NCBI GenBank assembly: GCA_037576215.1
Contig: JBANDB010000006.1
Location: 5,890,001-5,954,000 of the forward strand
Direction: 5' to 3'
Source: Armillaria gallica
Taxonomy: Eukaryota > Basidiomycota > Agaricomycetes > Agaricales > Physalacriaceae
Length of the DNA stretch: 64,000 bases
Under the pieces are notes generated by a model. That model searched no databases. It worked only from the letters and a program-made list of their open reading frames with translations, and was not told the origin of the DNA. Positions 48,368 through 59,955 of the stretch are shown piece by piece; position 1 is the stretch's first letter; the number at the start of each line of letters is the position of its first letter. The position numbers and the translations under genes were made by a program.

Positions 48368-50313
48368 TCACCATCGAGCCATCGCTCGTCGATTAGTATG
48401 CTCCAAGTGCCACATGTGTGCTCGAGTCGGCCATCGAGGGGGGAACATACCAACGACATCCTGCTTTTTGAGTACTTGAACGTTGGGAATATGTTCCTTC
48501 AGGATGTTGACGTCCTCCTCCCCAGCTGGTAGGTCATCTGAATCAGAATCAGATGCACTGGATATGGAACTATGAGTGGACGGGGACGAAGAACGCGTGG
48601 AATGAGGAGGAGGTTTGGGACGAAGGCGGCGAGGGTCGAAGGATGATATCTTTAAGTCAGCTATGGAGCTTCCTTCTTCCCTGCGAGCCCCCGCTAACAA
48701 AGCGATATACGCAGCAGGGACAGCGTCATCACCGCCTTCGATTTGCACAGATGTGAGTAAAGGACAGACGACGTCGCTGGCACGGCCCGCTGAATTCTGT
48801 GCCGGATATAACGCAGAGAGGATACTTCGCGTGGGGGATGGCAGACAGTACGGTCGCAACCGAAGATATGTGAGGTTGGGGAAGTAACCGAATATATCTC
48901 TCCACATGGCGGTGGTGATATTGCTGAACGAATTGAGGAGGCGTTCCTCGATCACTAACGTTTCAACGTCGTTTAGGGGATAATGTGATATCATTCCTAC
49001 CACTTCGGGAGGAGAGAAAAGGCCGCAGATGTAGATCACGGAATCCACCACCGCAACGAGTTGGTATGAGCTCCCGACTGAGAGCAAGGAACGAATGAGC
49101 CGGCATTCCTTGATGTTACGTAGATTTTGAAGGTGTGAGCGATTATTGAGTATTAGCTGAGAAAGCTCCTCTGTCGGTAACTGCAGGGGAGCACCCCAAA
49201 AATACATGGCTGTAGATGCAGGAAGGGCCAGATGAGATAACAATCGGGTGATGGGAAGGGCGTATCCCAAACTTCCGCAGTTCAACTCGCGTAGATGATC
49301 TAGCGGAACAACGCGGTTGGAAAGGACGGCCGGAACGTCACCAGCTGTCGACCTTGTCGGACCCGCGTCAATTAACGTGAGTTCTTCCAACAAGGGGCAA
49401 CCTTCCAAGAAGTCGAGAAAGTCGTTCGTACAGGGTCTGAATTCACGGTCTTGTCGATAGAGACAGACATGAGTCAGATTTTGGAAATAGTTTTTAGGCC
49501 AGGTGGAGATGTGTTCCAGGCAAAGCTGCTTTAGCCTGGGCATTCTCCCACTGAAGAGGGTCGGTAGGTCATGCGGGGTGGAATTACGATCACCGTCGAT
49601 CAAGATCGTCAGACTAACAAGACTTTTTGCGGGTTTTTTGAGAAGGTCGTACAGTGGTGTCGCGGAAATCTTCCATTTAAACGCATCGATGTGAAGTTCG
49701 CAGATGCGGCGCGTCTGGCGAAGAATGATTTCGAGATCAGGTTGGTTTATTTTCCCGTTTCTAATGCCAACATAGACGGTCAGCGGCGACGTGGAAGAAC
49801 GGCGTATAAAAGTAGCAGGATCCAGATCGCTGTCTATTGTGGCCCATAGTCTTGCGTATGTGGCGGTTATGGCTCGCCAATGACGACAGACGTGCAGAAC
49901 TTTTAGCCAATCCCGGTGATGCCTCTGCTTATAAACGCCCACACAAGGTATCGGCAAGAAGCTGGGAAGATGCTGTTGTCTCATTAAAAATATTATGGCG
50001 AGCAGCTCTGGGGGAAGTCGGTTGATTGGCTGAAGAGAATTACGAGCGCCTCTTATCATTGCCGCCGCAATCTGGAGGCGCCTTTCGATTGCGTCAAGCT
50101 GATGACCGCAGTCAGTATTTGCGGACCTGCAGGCATAATCGAGAATTGAAAATGATTACCTTATCCGTAGTCCATTTCCTTGCTCTGGAGTGACGTTTAG
50201 TGCCTTGGGAATGCTCAATGAAACAAGAGAACCCACGTTTTGTCAATCCGATCAATCACAGCATCCAGTAAATCTTCAAGCGAGACCTTATCAAAGGTGG
50301 ACGGATCTAACAT
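48368..50313 (-). CDS. F-box protein, cluster paralogue 1
   Basis: Three exons on the minus strand (50237-50313, 50160-50184, 48368-50098) give 610 residues. The first two small exons were recovered by comparison with the two paralogues downstream; all three genes share a 71-77 nt exon, a 25-nt exon and a long final exon. Protein order: short acidic helix (SLEDLLDAVIDRIDK), RKWTTDKLDAIERRLQIAAA, then the F-box core RGARNSLQPINRLPPELLAI with CRHWRAITATYARLWATID. A leucine-rich solenoid-like region follows (PRLKQLCLEH, THVCLYRQD, CPLLEELTLIDAGP), then an acidic Ser-rich segment (SSASDSDSDDLPAGEED) and a conserved WPTRAHMW end. Presumed Skp1-binding SCF adaptor; the target is unknown. It is head-to-head with the ADH gene. 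Confidence 0.83.
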
Positions 50314-50974
50314 CACGACGAAGAGTTTGTGTCCAGTTTGCTTACAGGTGCTCGTGGTCGCGAGTTGAGCGTCCTTGAACACGTGGAAACGGGCCGAATG
50401 TACCGCCTCATCCAAAATGTAATTGCACACCACGTTTGGAAATCAACCGACAGGGTCCACTACCTGTCCGGGTCCGAATCTCTTGACATGATCTTTCTTG
50501 GTAATGTCTGGCGCGATCCAAGTGCGATAATTTTCTCATTTTTCATGCGCTTGTAGTTGTAATACTTCAGCTGGATTTTCCCTCTCAAGGAATAAGGTAT
50601 GGGTCCTAGAACATAGTTTTTTTCACATCTGAATCGTGCTTGAGGCGTTGAGGGCCAGGGGAGGAAAAGCAACGACCAGGCCAGGGCGCTATCAGCCGCC
50701 TCCTGACTGAACGCGAATTTAAATCAAATCCGCAGATACGCGCCCCCTACGGAAGCCCGAAAACCAATTGCAGTCGCGTTGAGCGGCGGGATGTGGGGTC
50801 AGCTGAGGCCCCGTGGGGTAGGGAACCATGAGATACCCCAATAATTATTCCGTATAGGAGTCAGGAGTATCTAAACAGGTTTTTCTTAAAAGCGCGTAAG
50901 TCTGAGAGGGCAAAACAAGAACTCCTTCTCCAGTTCTATCCACTTGTCTCGCACTCATTCAGCTCTCCATCGCT
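50314..50974. other. Divergent promoter region between F-box and ADH genes
   Basis: 661 bp between two divergently transcribed start codons. It holds two GTGGGG elements (annotated) and a CT-rich leader just before the ADH ATG. No other gene. Confidence 0.5.
50793..50818. promoter_or_regulatory. Two GTGGGG (Cre1/Mig1-type) elements upstream of ADH
   Basis: GTGGGG at 50793-50798 and 50813-50818 fits the SYGGRG site of the fungal carbon-catabolite repressor CreA/Mig1. They lie about 160-180 bp before the ADH start, in the same orientation and 20 bp apart. Function inferred from motif and neighbour only. Confidence 0.4.
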
Positions 50975-52385
50975 ATGTCTTACCAGATCCCCCAAGTCCA
51001 GAAGGTCGCCATCGTGCAAAAGACCGGAGGTACCATCGAGATCAAGAACGACTACCCCGTGAAGCAAGCGGATGAGCTTGCTCCAGGAGAATGCTTGATC
51101 AAGATGGAGGCTTCTGGTAAGCTCGTTCCTTGCGTCGACTTGCTTTTGTCGATTTCTTGTATTCTTCTTCAGGATGTTGCCACACGGATTTGCACGCCGC
51201 TATCGGTGACTGGCCCGTCCCACCCAAGACTCCTCTTATCGGTGGACACGAGGGTGTTGGTATCGTTGTTGCTGTTGGTAGCAACACAAACTCTTCGTAA
51301 GTATTTTCTCGTTTTAGTTGTTGTCATCGACTGATATTTCTCTCGCTGTATCTAGCCCCGTGAAGCTCGGTGACCGCGTTGGTATTAAATGGCTCGCTGA
51401 CTCTTGCTTGAACTGCGAGGACTGCCGAAAGGGTCGTGAACAAAGTGCGTATTCTCATCCCATCATTATTTTCGCTATTAACTCTCCATAATACTTGCAG
51501 ACTGCGCTCAGTGCAAGCTCAGTGGTTACACCGTCGACGGTACCTTCGCCGAATACGTCGTCTCCTATGTCAACCACGTTACCCCCATCCCTGAGGGCTT
51601 CCCCTCCGACGCAGCCGCCTCCATTCTCTGCGCTGGTGTCACCGTCTACCGTGCTATCAAGTACAGCCAGACCAGTGCGGGCGACTGGATCGTCCTCCCT
51701 GGTGCCGGAGGAGGTCTCGGCCATCTTGCCGTCCAGTACGCCCGTGCTCGTGGTCTCCGAGTTATCGCCATCGACTCTGGTGCCGAGAAGAAGAAGCTCT
51801 GCGAGTCTCTCGGTGCTGAGGTCTGGATCGACTTCAAGGAGTCGAAGAACATCGTTGAGGATGTCAAGGCTGCTACCGGTGGATTCGGAGCTCACTCCGC
51901 TGTCGTCACCGCTGCGCATGTGAGTAGTTTTACTTGTGGTATGTTTTATATGCTAACTCAGTGTTGCTTCAGAGCTCTGGCTACACGCAGGCCATCGACT
52001 ACCTCCGCCCTGGTGCCACCCTCATGGCTGTCGGTCTCCCAGGAGATGCGACCTTGAACGCTTCTATCTTCTTCACCGTCTTCAAGGTCGGCATTCTCGT
52101 TTGATAGTTAATTTGACTTGATATCTAACTGTCTTGTAGAGCATCAGCATCCTCGGTTCGTACGTCGGTAACCGTCAAGATGCTCGTGAAGCTCTGGACA
52201 TTGCCGCTCGCGGACAAGTAACGGTCCACTTCGTTTCCAAGGACCTCAAGGAGCTCCAGAAGTAAGTTTTCATTTCGTCTCCAGTAAATTCTGTTCTAAT
52301 CTATACCCTTCTCAGCGTCTACGACGGAATGAGCGCTGGAAAGGTCGCCGGACGTGTTGTCTTCGACCTCACGAAGTCTTCTTAA
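50975..52385 (+). CDS. adh: Zinc-dependent alcohol dehydrogenase
   Basis: Seven exons (50975-51116, 51173-51296, 51356-51444, 51501-51919, 51973-52086, 52140-52261, 52316-52385) give 359 residues, the size of yeast-type tetrameric ADHs. Catalytic zinc ligands are visible in CHTD (Cys50) and GGHEGVG. The structural zinc cluster is [11 protein letters not shown] then NCAQC, and the Rossmann motif is [14 protein letters not shown]. The C-terminus [10 protein letters not shown] is the classical one. The enzyme interconverts ethanol and acetaldehyde with NAD(H) in the cytosol. All introns are GT-AG, 53-59 bp. The CT-rich 5' leader suggests high expression. The gene sits between F-box paralogues 1 and 2 on the opposite strand, as if inserted into, or spared within, that cluster. 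Confidence 0.94.
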
Positions 52386-52879
52386 GCGTCGGTGCTGAAG
52401 GAACTGAAAATGTATTAGTAAACCAGGAGTTTCTGTAATGCTTATTTATTCTTTCAATCAATCAAGTGCTGTGCTGCAAGTGACACGGTTGCATTCCCAT
52501 CTCATACTTCGTACCATCAACGCTCCTTGGTTTCTACACCGCTTTTACTTCTCGGTGTTCACATATTCCACGATGGCGCAGAGGGAATCTCTCAACGCGG
52601 AAATAAATTTACTTACTTGACACCTTGCTGAAAACCAGGGTACCTTTCCCCGTAGGGCAGATTCCTTTTTTCCCCGGACCCCGCAGCGGGGTAAATTACA
52701 TCCTAATGCAATTTGATAAAAAATCCTTGACCAACTCCAGCAGACCAATGCGTAGTTACGTGAAATATTACCAGCGCAGCATATTATGAAATGACAGTCC
52801 ATAGACCGTCGTGACCGGAAATTGACCCCAGAATTCAAGATAACACCAGGTCAAGAAACCGAAGGGAACAAACGCCAAG
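52386..52879. other. Convergent intergenic region, ADH and F-box 2
   Basis: 3' regions of two convergent genes. Contains a small perfect hairpin at 52678-52692 (ACCCCGC, one base, GCGGGGT). No gene. Confidence 0.45.
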
Positions 52880-54865
52880 CTACCACATGGGTCCAATTCC
52901 TCTCCTTAAGCGACACTCTTCATCCCACAAATAAGCTTTTGTAGGCCATTCCGCCGGAGCCCAATTAGCGTACGTTCCTGTTCTCTTCATCTGTTTTACA
53001 TCTCTGACGTGCCGCTTCAAAGCGGCGATACCATCAGATCGCAATATCGACCCTTCGTTGTCAATCTCATCCTCAGCCTCCTCGTCATCTCTCTCTCCAG
53101 ACTCCGAATCCGAGTCGCTTCCATAATATGTCGGGGGCCAAGCGTCCCCTGGGTTACCCCAGCCATTGTGTCGAGCAGCTTCGGAGCGCCTTTCAAGAGA
53201 AACGATTTCGACAGACTCCATATCCCGACGTTCTTGTGCCAATACCGCGATGAAGAATGCTAGAAAAGTCGACGTGTCTGCAGTGTACTTCTCTAGTCGC
53301 AGAGACTTCAGATGGGGGCATGGGACCTCGAGGCTGCCTTCGCCGCGTGGATAGAGACCTTCCAAGATACGTTTTGTTTTCTCCACGTTGTTGGAGCGGA
53401 TAACGAAACTTTCCATGGACGGCAGATAGTCGAATGTGTCCCGCCACATGCGACGGATCGTCTCATTTTGAAAATCGTTGCTGTTATGGGCATTATGTGC
53501 CAGACTGGCCTCGAAGAGTAATTTTTTGACATTACTCAACGGGAATCGGAGAGGGATGGTCGAGAGCTGCGGGATGGAGATGCGGCCCCGGATGAACAGA
53601 ACACCATCGACGATGCCGACTATGTCGTTCGGAGAACGGTCGCTGCCATACTCTACTAAGCGGTACTCGGTGATATTTTGCAGATTTTCGAGGTGAGAGA
53701 TGTCCGAAGGAAAGAGTGAGGAAAGCTCCTCTTCATGGTTGGTGAGTGGTGAGCCCCAGAAAAACATGTTTGCATGTTTGGGGAGGGAAAGATGCGATAG
53801 CAAACGGGCAATGGCAAAAATACCATGACTGGAATTCATGCTAAATTCCCGAAGACAATTAAGGGCGACCAAACGATCAAGAGCAACCAATGGGAGATCA
53901 TCGGAAATGTAGCGAGTTGGCCCTGCATTAATTAACGCGAGGGTCTCCAGTTGGGGCGATGTTTCCAACATATCGAGGAAGGCGGATGTCGAAGGGCGCG
54001 ATGATTGATCTTGGTCGTACAAACAGAGGTGTGTTAGGTTCGTAAAATAACCCTTTGGCCATGACGTGAAATATCCAAGACAAAGGTGCTTCAGTTTCGG
54101 CATCTCGTCGTTGAAGAGCTTATGAAGGGTAGGTTGCAATCCGATGAAATGAGGTTCCTTGGTCATCAGTAGTGAGAGGCTCACTAGATTTGGCGCACCG
54201 GTCTCGGTGAGGAAGATCGATGACCCGAGAAGGGATCCAGTGTCCCAAAAGTCGGCATGAAGCTCATGGATGCGAGGTAACGACTCAATGATGGCTGTCA
54301 AATACTGCCGATCGAAGTAGGGCTTTGTCAAACCAGCGGCAACTGTGATAAGCGAGTCTGCGGAGCGTTTTAAGAATGTGTAAGGACTGCGGTTGTTGTC
54401 GATGGTGGCCCAAAGAGAATGGAAGGTCGCGGCTATCCCGCGCCAATGGCGACAGACCCGGAGAACGCACAACCAATCCATAGCTTTGGCATAAGGGCTC
54501 TGTAACCCAACGAGAGGGAGGAAGCCTGAAAGCTGATGCTGTGTCATGCTGAAGATGACAGCGAGTAGCTCAGGCGGGATACGGTTGATGGGTTGGAGGG
54601 AATTACGGGCGCCTCTGACAACCGCAACAGCTGTTTGAAGACGTTTCTCCATTTTATCTAGCTGAAGAAAGATAGACTTGGATTTCGATGAAAAGGCAGA
54701 GGGAGCCAAACGTACCTTGCTAGTATTCCACTTGCCCGCACTGCAAATAGCAAATGAATGAAATATAAACTTGCCATTAGTTGTAAACACGCACCTTCTC
54801 TGTATCCTATACATTAAAGCATCCATGAGCTCTTCAGAGGTCATTGTACACGCAGTCGCCACCAT
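52880..54865 (-). CDS. F-box protein, cluster paralogue 2
   Basis: Three exons on the minus strand (54795-54865, 54716-54740, 52880-54661) give 625 residues. The two 54-bp introns happen to be in frame, so the region also reads open unspliced, but GT-AG borders and the paralogues support splicing. The protein starts MVATACTMTSEELMDALMYR, then SAGKWNTSKLDKMEKRLQTA. The F-box core is RGARNSLQPINRIPPELLAV with CRHWRGIAATFHSLWATID. A leucine-rich region follows (PKLKHLCLGYFTSWPKGYF, THLCLYDQDQSSRPSTSAF), then an acidic stretch (SDSDSESGERDDEEAEDE) and the conserved WPTKAYLWDEECRLR end. It is closest to paralogue 3. Presumed SCF substrate receptor with unknown target. Confidence 0.85.
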   Translation of the reverse strand: MVATACTMTSEELMDALMYRIQRRCVFTTNGKFIFHSFAICSAGKWNTSKVRLAPSAFSSKSKSIFLQLDKMEKRLQTAVAVVRGARNSLQPINRIPPELLAVIFSMTQHQLSGFLPLVGLQSPYAKAMDWLCVLRVCRHWRGIAATFHSLWATIDNNRSPYTFLKRSADSLITVAAGLTKPYFDRQYLTAIIESLPRIHELHADFWDTGSLLGSSIFLTETGAPNLVSLSLLMTKEPHFIGLQPTLHKLFNDEMPKLKHLCLGYFTSWPKGYFTNLTHLCLYDQDQSSRPSTSAFLDMLETSPQLETLALINAGPTRYISDDLPLVALDRLVALNCLREFSMNSSHGIFAIARLLSHLSLPKHANMFFWGSPLTNHEEELSSLFPSDISHLENLQNITEYRLVEYGSDRSPNDIVGIVDGVLFIRGRISIPQLSTIPLRFPLSNVKKLLFEASLAHNAHNSNDFQNETIRRMWRDTFDYLPSMESFVIRSNNVEKTKRILEGLYPRGEGSLEVPCPHLKSLRLEKYTADTSTFLAFFIAVLAQERRDMESVEIVSLERRSEAARHNGWGNPGDAWPPTYYGSDSDSESGERDDEEAEDEIDNEGSILRSDGIAALKRHVRDVKQMKRTGTYANWAPAEWPTKAYLWDEECRLRRGIGPMW

Positions 54866-55644
54866 GGTGCAGGATAAGGAACAACAGAGGTGCTAGTGAG
54901 GCTCTGTGAGGCTCTGTACCGGCGTGATCTGTGATCACGTTGGCCCGAGATTTATATCAACCAAAAGCAGAACTGGACCGAAGGACTTGGTATTCTTAAC
55001 GGATATACTTATGATTGAGCACAATTTACTTTGTTTCATGTGAGTACAAAAGCAGCGTTCAAGATCATACCCAAAGATAAGAAGCTGTGGTATTAAGCAT
55101 AAAAGTCTGGGATTCGAGTCAAATATAGAAACATAGAATGGAAATTCCACTTGTCAACATTGGTTTCCAAGGGCAGTGCGGTCAAAGTGCCTTTCAGGGC
55201 TTTAGGTTTCGATGGACAAATGAATGTATTGGCAAAATCGACCTCTGGCCCTGCATAAATCTGTATACTTACTACGAAGAGCCATCTGTCATCTTTCGTG
55301 ACATTCTCGTTTGGCACCAGCGTAACAGGAGAGCATCATGGAAGGAAGGAAAGCACACCTTGCCAGGCTCCGCCTAGAAGCGCCGCTTCATTCCTCGGAG
55401 TGGGGCAGTTGTCTCGTCTCATTTTCAGTGCCGGATTTCTGGCGGAGGCTGAAATTTTGAGAGACATCGGGGCAACTGTCTTACCTTCCTCCATCCTAAA
55501 ACAAGCTCCCGATTTGCGCTATTCTCGTGAAGAAGCAGAGGCATCATCGTCTCGTTAGCTTTGTACTATATTGTACTACAATCAGACGAGAATGGGATTG
55601 AAAAGTTTATGTGATACGAAAAGAAACGCAACTATCTGTAGAAG
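54866..55644. other. Intergenic region between F-box paralogues 2 and 3
   Basis: Short open frames on both strands (e.g. 55138-55377) without family resemblance. Expected to hold the promoter of paralogue 2 and the 3' end of paralogue 3. Confidence 0.4.
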
Positions 55645-57590
55645 CTACCACCCAAAGCTTCTCTTTTCACATTCTTTCTTCCAAAGATAAGCCTGTGTGG
55701 GCCATTCCTTCGGAGTCCACCGCGTATATGAGTTCGTCCTCTTCATCTGACTAACATTCCTGACGCGTCTTTTCAAGGCTTCTAGACCGTCCGATTGCGG
55801 CATCGTTACTTCGGTTTCGACCTGATCATCCTCACAGTCATCCTCTTCAGAATCATCGTCAGAATCACTTCCATACGGTGGGGACCAACTCGGGCCTCCC
55901 CAGCCATCCCTCCTCGGTTTGTGAGGTTTGTGTAGAGAGATGATCATGACAGATTCAATTCCCCGACGTTCCTCCACCAGAACCGCGATGAAGAAGGCGA
56001 GGAAAGTTGATACGTCCGAGGTGTATCTCTCTATCCGCACAGACGTGAGAAGAGGGCAAGGAGACACTTTTTCAGTACCTTGAGGATAGAGACCCTCTAA
56101 GATAACTTTGGCTTTGCGCATGTCGCGGGAGCGAATAGTGATAGCCTCAAGAGAAGGCATTTTTTCGAAAGCAGTTCTCCACATCTGAGAGATAGTATCA
56201 AAGTTACCATGCGGATGGTGGGGGGGAGAAGAGCTGGGGCTGAAGAGCAGTCTTTTGACGTTGGTTAAAGGGAATCGAAGTGGTATAGTGGCAAGCTGCG
56301 TTAATGCGAAGTTTCCGCGGATAAAGAGGACACCATTGACCACGGCAACAACATCAGGGGAGGCCCTCCGTTCGTTCCCATACTCTACCAATCGATACTC
56401 CTGTATGTTTTGATCATTTTGAAGGTAGACAACATCGGAAGGAAGAAGGGAGGAGAGTTCTTCTTGCGGTTGGACTAACGGTTGCCCCCACAGGAACATG
56501 TTCGTCTGTTCAGGTAGGGCCAGGTGTGATAGCAATCGTGTGATGGAAGCGATACTATTGCTGGTATTCATGTCGATCTCAGTGAGATGATCGAGAGCCA
56601 CAATACGGTCAATAGGAACCAGGGGTAGGTCATCGGAGATGGAACGTGTTGGTCCAGCCTCAATCAATGCAAGCTTCTCCAGACGTGGCGACGATTCCAA
56701 AAAGTCAAGGAATTCAGACGTTGAAGGGCGGGTAAGCGTGTCCTGGCTAAACAAACAAAGGTGCGTCAGGTTTTTGAAGTAATTCTGTGGCCATGATGTG
56801 AAATATCCGAGACAGAGTTGCTTCAGTTTCGGCATTTCCCCAATAAAGAGTTTAGAAAGGGTAGAGGATAACCCGACAGCCATATGCGGCTGATGATTTG
56901 GGAGCAGCGACAGGCCAACCAAATTTGGTGCACTGTTTGTGAGAAGGCCACTGGAATCGAGAAGCGAGCCACTATGGTGAAAATCGATATGCAACACTCG
57001 GATACGAGGTAGCTCGTCGATTATCTTTGCCAAAGAATGTTGATCAAAATGTGTCCTCTTCAGGCCAAAAACAACTGTAAGCAATGATTCGGATGAACGT
57101 CTCAGGAATGTGAGGGCCGAAGATCGTTATCGATGGTAGCCCAAAGGGAATGGAAGGTGGCGGCTACACCGCGCCAGTGACGACAGACTTCGAGAATGCG
57201 CAGCCAATCTCGTCCTCTGGGATAGTCACTACCTGAACCGACCAGAGGGAGGAAACCAGGAAGGTGGTGCTGTATCATACTGAAGATCTGCGCCAGTAGT
57301 TCTGGTGGAATACGGTTGATAGGCTGCTGGGAATTGCGGGCACCTCTGGCAACAGCCGCAGCCGTTTGAAGACGCCTCTCCATAGCATCTATCTGAGAAA
57401 TGGCTGAGATTTGAATCATAGTGAAAAGACGCCGCATACTTTGACCGTATCCCACTTAGCGGAGCTGTATGAATTGATATCAGCGAGACAATATAAATCC
57501 GAATAGAAAATTCACAGACTTTTTCCGTATCCTATACATCAAGGCATCCATGAGCTCTTCAGAACTCAAATGGAGCGCGCTAGGAGTCAT
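55645..57590 (-). pseudogene. F-box protein, cluster paralogue 3, single frameshift
   Basis: Same architecture as paralogues 1 and 2: exon 1 57520-57590 (MTPSALHLSSEELMDALMYR), a 25-nt exon 57440-57464, and a long last exon from 57392 to 55645. The F-box reads RGARNSQQPINRIPPELLAQ with CRHWRGVAATFHSLWATIDN. At about 57110, just after DNDLRPS, the frame breaks: the sequence reads into TGA, whereas one extra base would give TFLRRSSESLLTV, matching paralogue 2 (YTFLKRSADSLITV). The remaining 479 codons are open and similar throughout, ending WPTQAYLWKKECEKR. So a single-base deletion, or a sequencing error, is the only lesion. If intact the product would be about 614 residues. Confidence 0.82.
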
Positions 57591-58412
57591 GGTGGAAGGT
57601 AATGTATACCTTAGACGCCGTGTGATGCTTGACGGAGCAAGAGTTGTTTGACATCACTCGGATCAGATAAAGCCGAGTGGGAATTAAGTGTAAATGGAGG
57701 ATGGACTTGACTTCGACACTTGAGACTGGTGATGACTCCTCGAACGATGTCAGCTTTTGTCGAGAGTACAATGGTTATGATCAAGATTCGTCGCGAGCAG
57801 CGCAGTCCGTCATATGTGAGAGTCAAAAAGATGAAAAATATGCACAGAAGCCCAGATTGAATGATAATCAATAATCAGGCAGGCATGGAAGATTTTCATC
57901 TTGTGATATGATAAGTGATTCACGTTTTGTAAGCCCCGAGCAGTACGCCGGTACCGGAGTAAGAATCTGTAAGATGATAGTTGGGACTCGTATTAGTGCC
58001 TAAGTGGCGCACCTTTGATACTTAATAAATGTATCAGAAACTTGAATGTTTTGGAAGGCATAAATAAAGTCAGTGAGCTCGAGTTGCGCAAAATGGTCAA
58101 AGGTTGGTACAAGGAGCCGATTTCGGCCCGGTTTCCGGAGTGTTGAAAAGTGGGCGATCGACTCGGACCAGGATCGGCCTGCATCCAACCTGCATCTACA
58201 CGACGATCCGACCTAGAGAGACCTTGGCGAGCAAAATAATCTGTGCGCATCATGCCAGTGTCAGATTCACTCCAGGAGGAGACGAACCCCGGCTTCCTAG
58301 TAGTGCTTCACGGTCAAACTAGGCTTCTTTTACCAAAGTCGATGTTCAATACCTCCTTTGATGTGCATGTCTTGCTCTTGAAGTTATTGAAATTTATCTG
58401 ATACCGAGTCCC
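57591..58412. other. Intergenic region, no gene seen
   Basis: Upstream of F-box paralogue 3 on one side and of a gene fragment on the other. Overlapping short frames only. Confidence 0.4.
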
Positions 58413-58419
58413 TACTTTG

Positions 58420-59391
58420 ATACAGCAAGCAATAAACACACTGGTGTGCCATTTCCCTGAAATACCGCCACACCGAATGCGACTCAGTACGGATAATCCT
58501 GTTGAATGCGAGGGCCGACATGGTACTATATCAGCCGCGTCGTGGGTTGATATTTTGCCAGAATTGGCTTCTGTTCGGGTCGACAATGTCGGATCGGTAG
58601 CCCAGACAAGTAATGTCCTTTATCTCCTATCATTTGCTGTTAACTGATTGTATATTTATCGCAGGTCTGTGTCTTCGAGCGGAGGAATATGACTCCGATG
58701 TCTGGAGTGACGTGAACACGACGAAGAGAATACTTCTCATAACACATACAGATACAAATATCAAGCAGACGAAGATGAAGACGAGGACGAGGTCAACGAC
58801 ACGGACAAAAGCGATGATGAAGACAAAGACAAAGGATTAGATGACGACGACGACACGAGTAGAGGGTCTGCCCTGAAGGTTCATTCATGCAGTGACATCC
58901 AGGTATCCTTTCGCGACGCATACGGGGGAGCTCTTGCATTCAAGGCGCAGCCAGACAGTTCCGAGTCCTATGTATATAGGATTACTCGGTTATTATGCGA
59001 TCCTGTAAGACCCGTGGGAATTTTCTATTCGACCTATCTTATCTTGCGGGATTTGCCGATCTTATCTCTTGACCGCGATGATGCGATTGTACTCAGAATT
59101 TCTGTTCACCTATTCTTGTCTTCGCTTCCTGGTTCTTATCTGTCTTATCTCTATGTCTGGGCCAAATACCGATCCTGTTCCCTTATACCTATTATCTTTC
59201 CTTTGCTTATCTTTGTCATATGCGATGCGCCGTTTTCCCTTCCGGTTTATCTGTTCTTGTTCTCTTTCGTCGATGTGTTTGTGCTTGAAACTGTTGTTAC
59301 TTATTGCGTAATTTGTCATCGGAACACTGAACAACTGCCGCTCCCACCAATCTTATTATACGGCACTGTCTCGGACGGCGACAGCTGCTAG
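58420..59391 (+). pseudogene. Fragment of an unknown family shared with the gene at 61.5-62.8 kb
   Basis: An exon to 58609 encodes HFPEIPPHRMRLSTDNPVEC then EGRHGT and WVDILPELASVRVD. The HFP, ECEG, W and LPELxSV elements recur in the same order in the gene at 61543-62766. A GT-AG intron (58610-58664) leads to LCLRAEEYDSDVWSDV, after which the apparent sense shifts by one base into a strongly acidic run (about 58765-58855) followed by SALKVHSCSDIQVSFRDAYG and a hydrophobic tail open to 59391. The frame change and missing start suggest a degraded copy. The family is not recognised. Confidence 0.42.
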
Positions 59392-59953
59392 TCTCTCGTA
59401 GACAGACGCAACATACACGACTACGGTGGGGGTGAGGTTGTAGTGAGTGTATGGAGTCTGTTGCTTAAATAGGCTATCTACTGTTCAACTCAGTTATTAC
59501 AAATCTGATGGGACTCCGACAATGCATAAATCGTATATTACAAGGCCTTGGGACGCGTAGTGAACTAAGAAGAAGCAGGATATATAATGTTTAAAGTGTA
59601 TGGTAATGATAAGTAGAATAATTATGGAGGGAAAGCGAAGCAAGCAGTATTTTCTGTCGAAACGCGCTAGCCGGCTTGAATTCGGCATGCCAAACTTGCC
59701 GCCGGTAAGCTCGAAACCTAATCGATTTGGCGTGGTGCCGATGCAAGGCCATCAAATTATATAAGGCTTTGTCATAACGCCCTTGAACGGCAACCATCCC
59801 ACGTTAAACAATAGACTAGACAGCTGCAGGTACACTGATATTACCTTCAATCGGCAGTAACCGGTCGTCGCCAATAGATAGCAAGAAAATTCAAGGTGGA
59901 TGCAGTGGCTTTTCACGGCAGGAGTTCAGAGAGTTAGAGCTTCTGGACGACAT
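59392..59953. other. Intergenic region, no gene seen
   Basis: A/T-rich, short frames only. Ends at the second MITE. Confidence 0.4.
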
Positions 59954-59955
59954 TA

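Noticed and set aside
52678..52692. GC-rich perfect hairpin between ADH and F-box 2
   Set aside because: Intrinsic bacterial-type terminators are not expected in a fungal nuclear genome; too short to call a transposon end.
59014..59391. Hydrophobic plus-strand open frame that could be a membrane protein
   Set aside because: It has no ATG at its apparent start and is simply the continuation of the frame-broken fragment; hydrophobicity follows from T-rich DNA.
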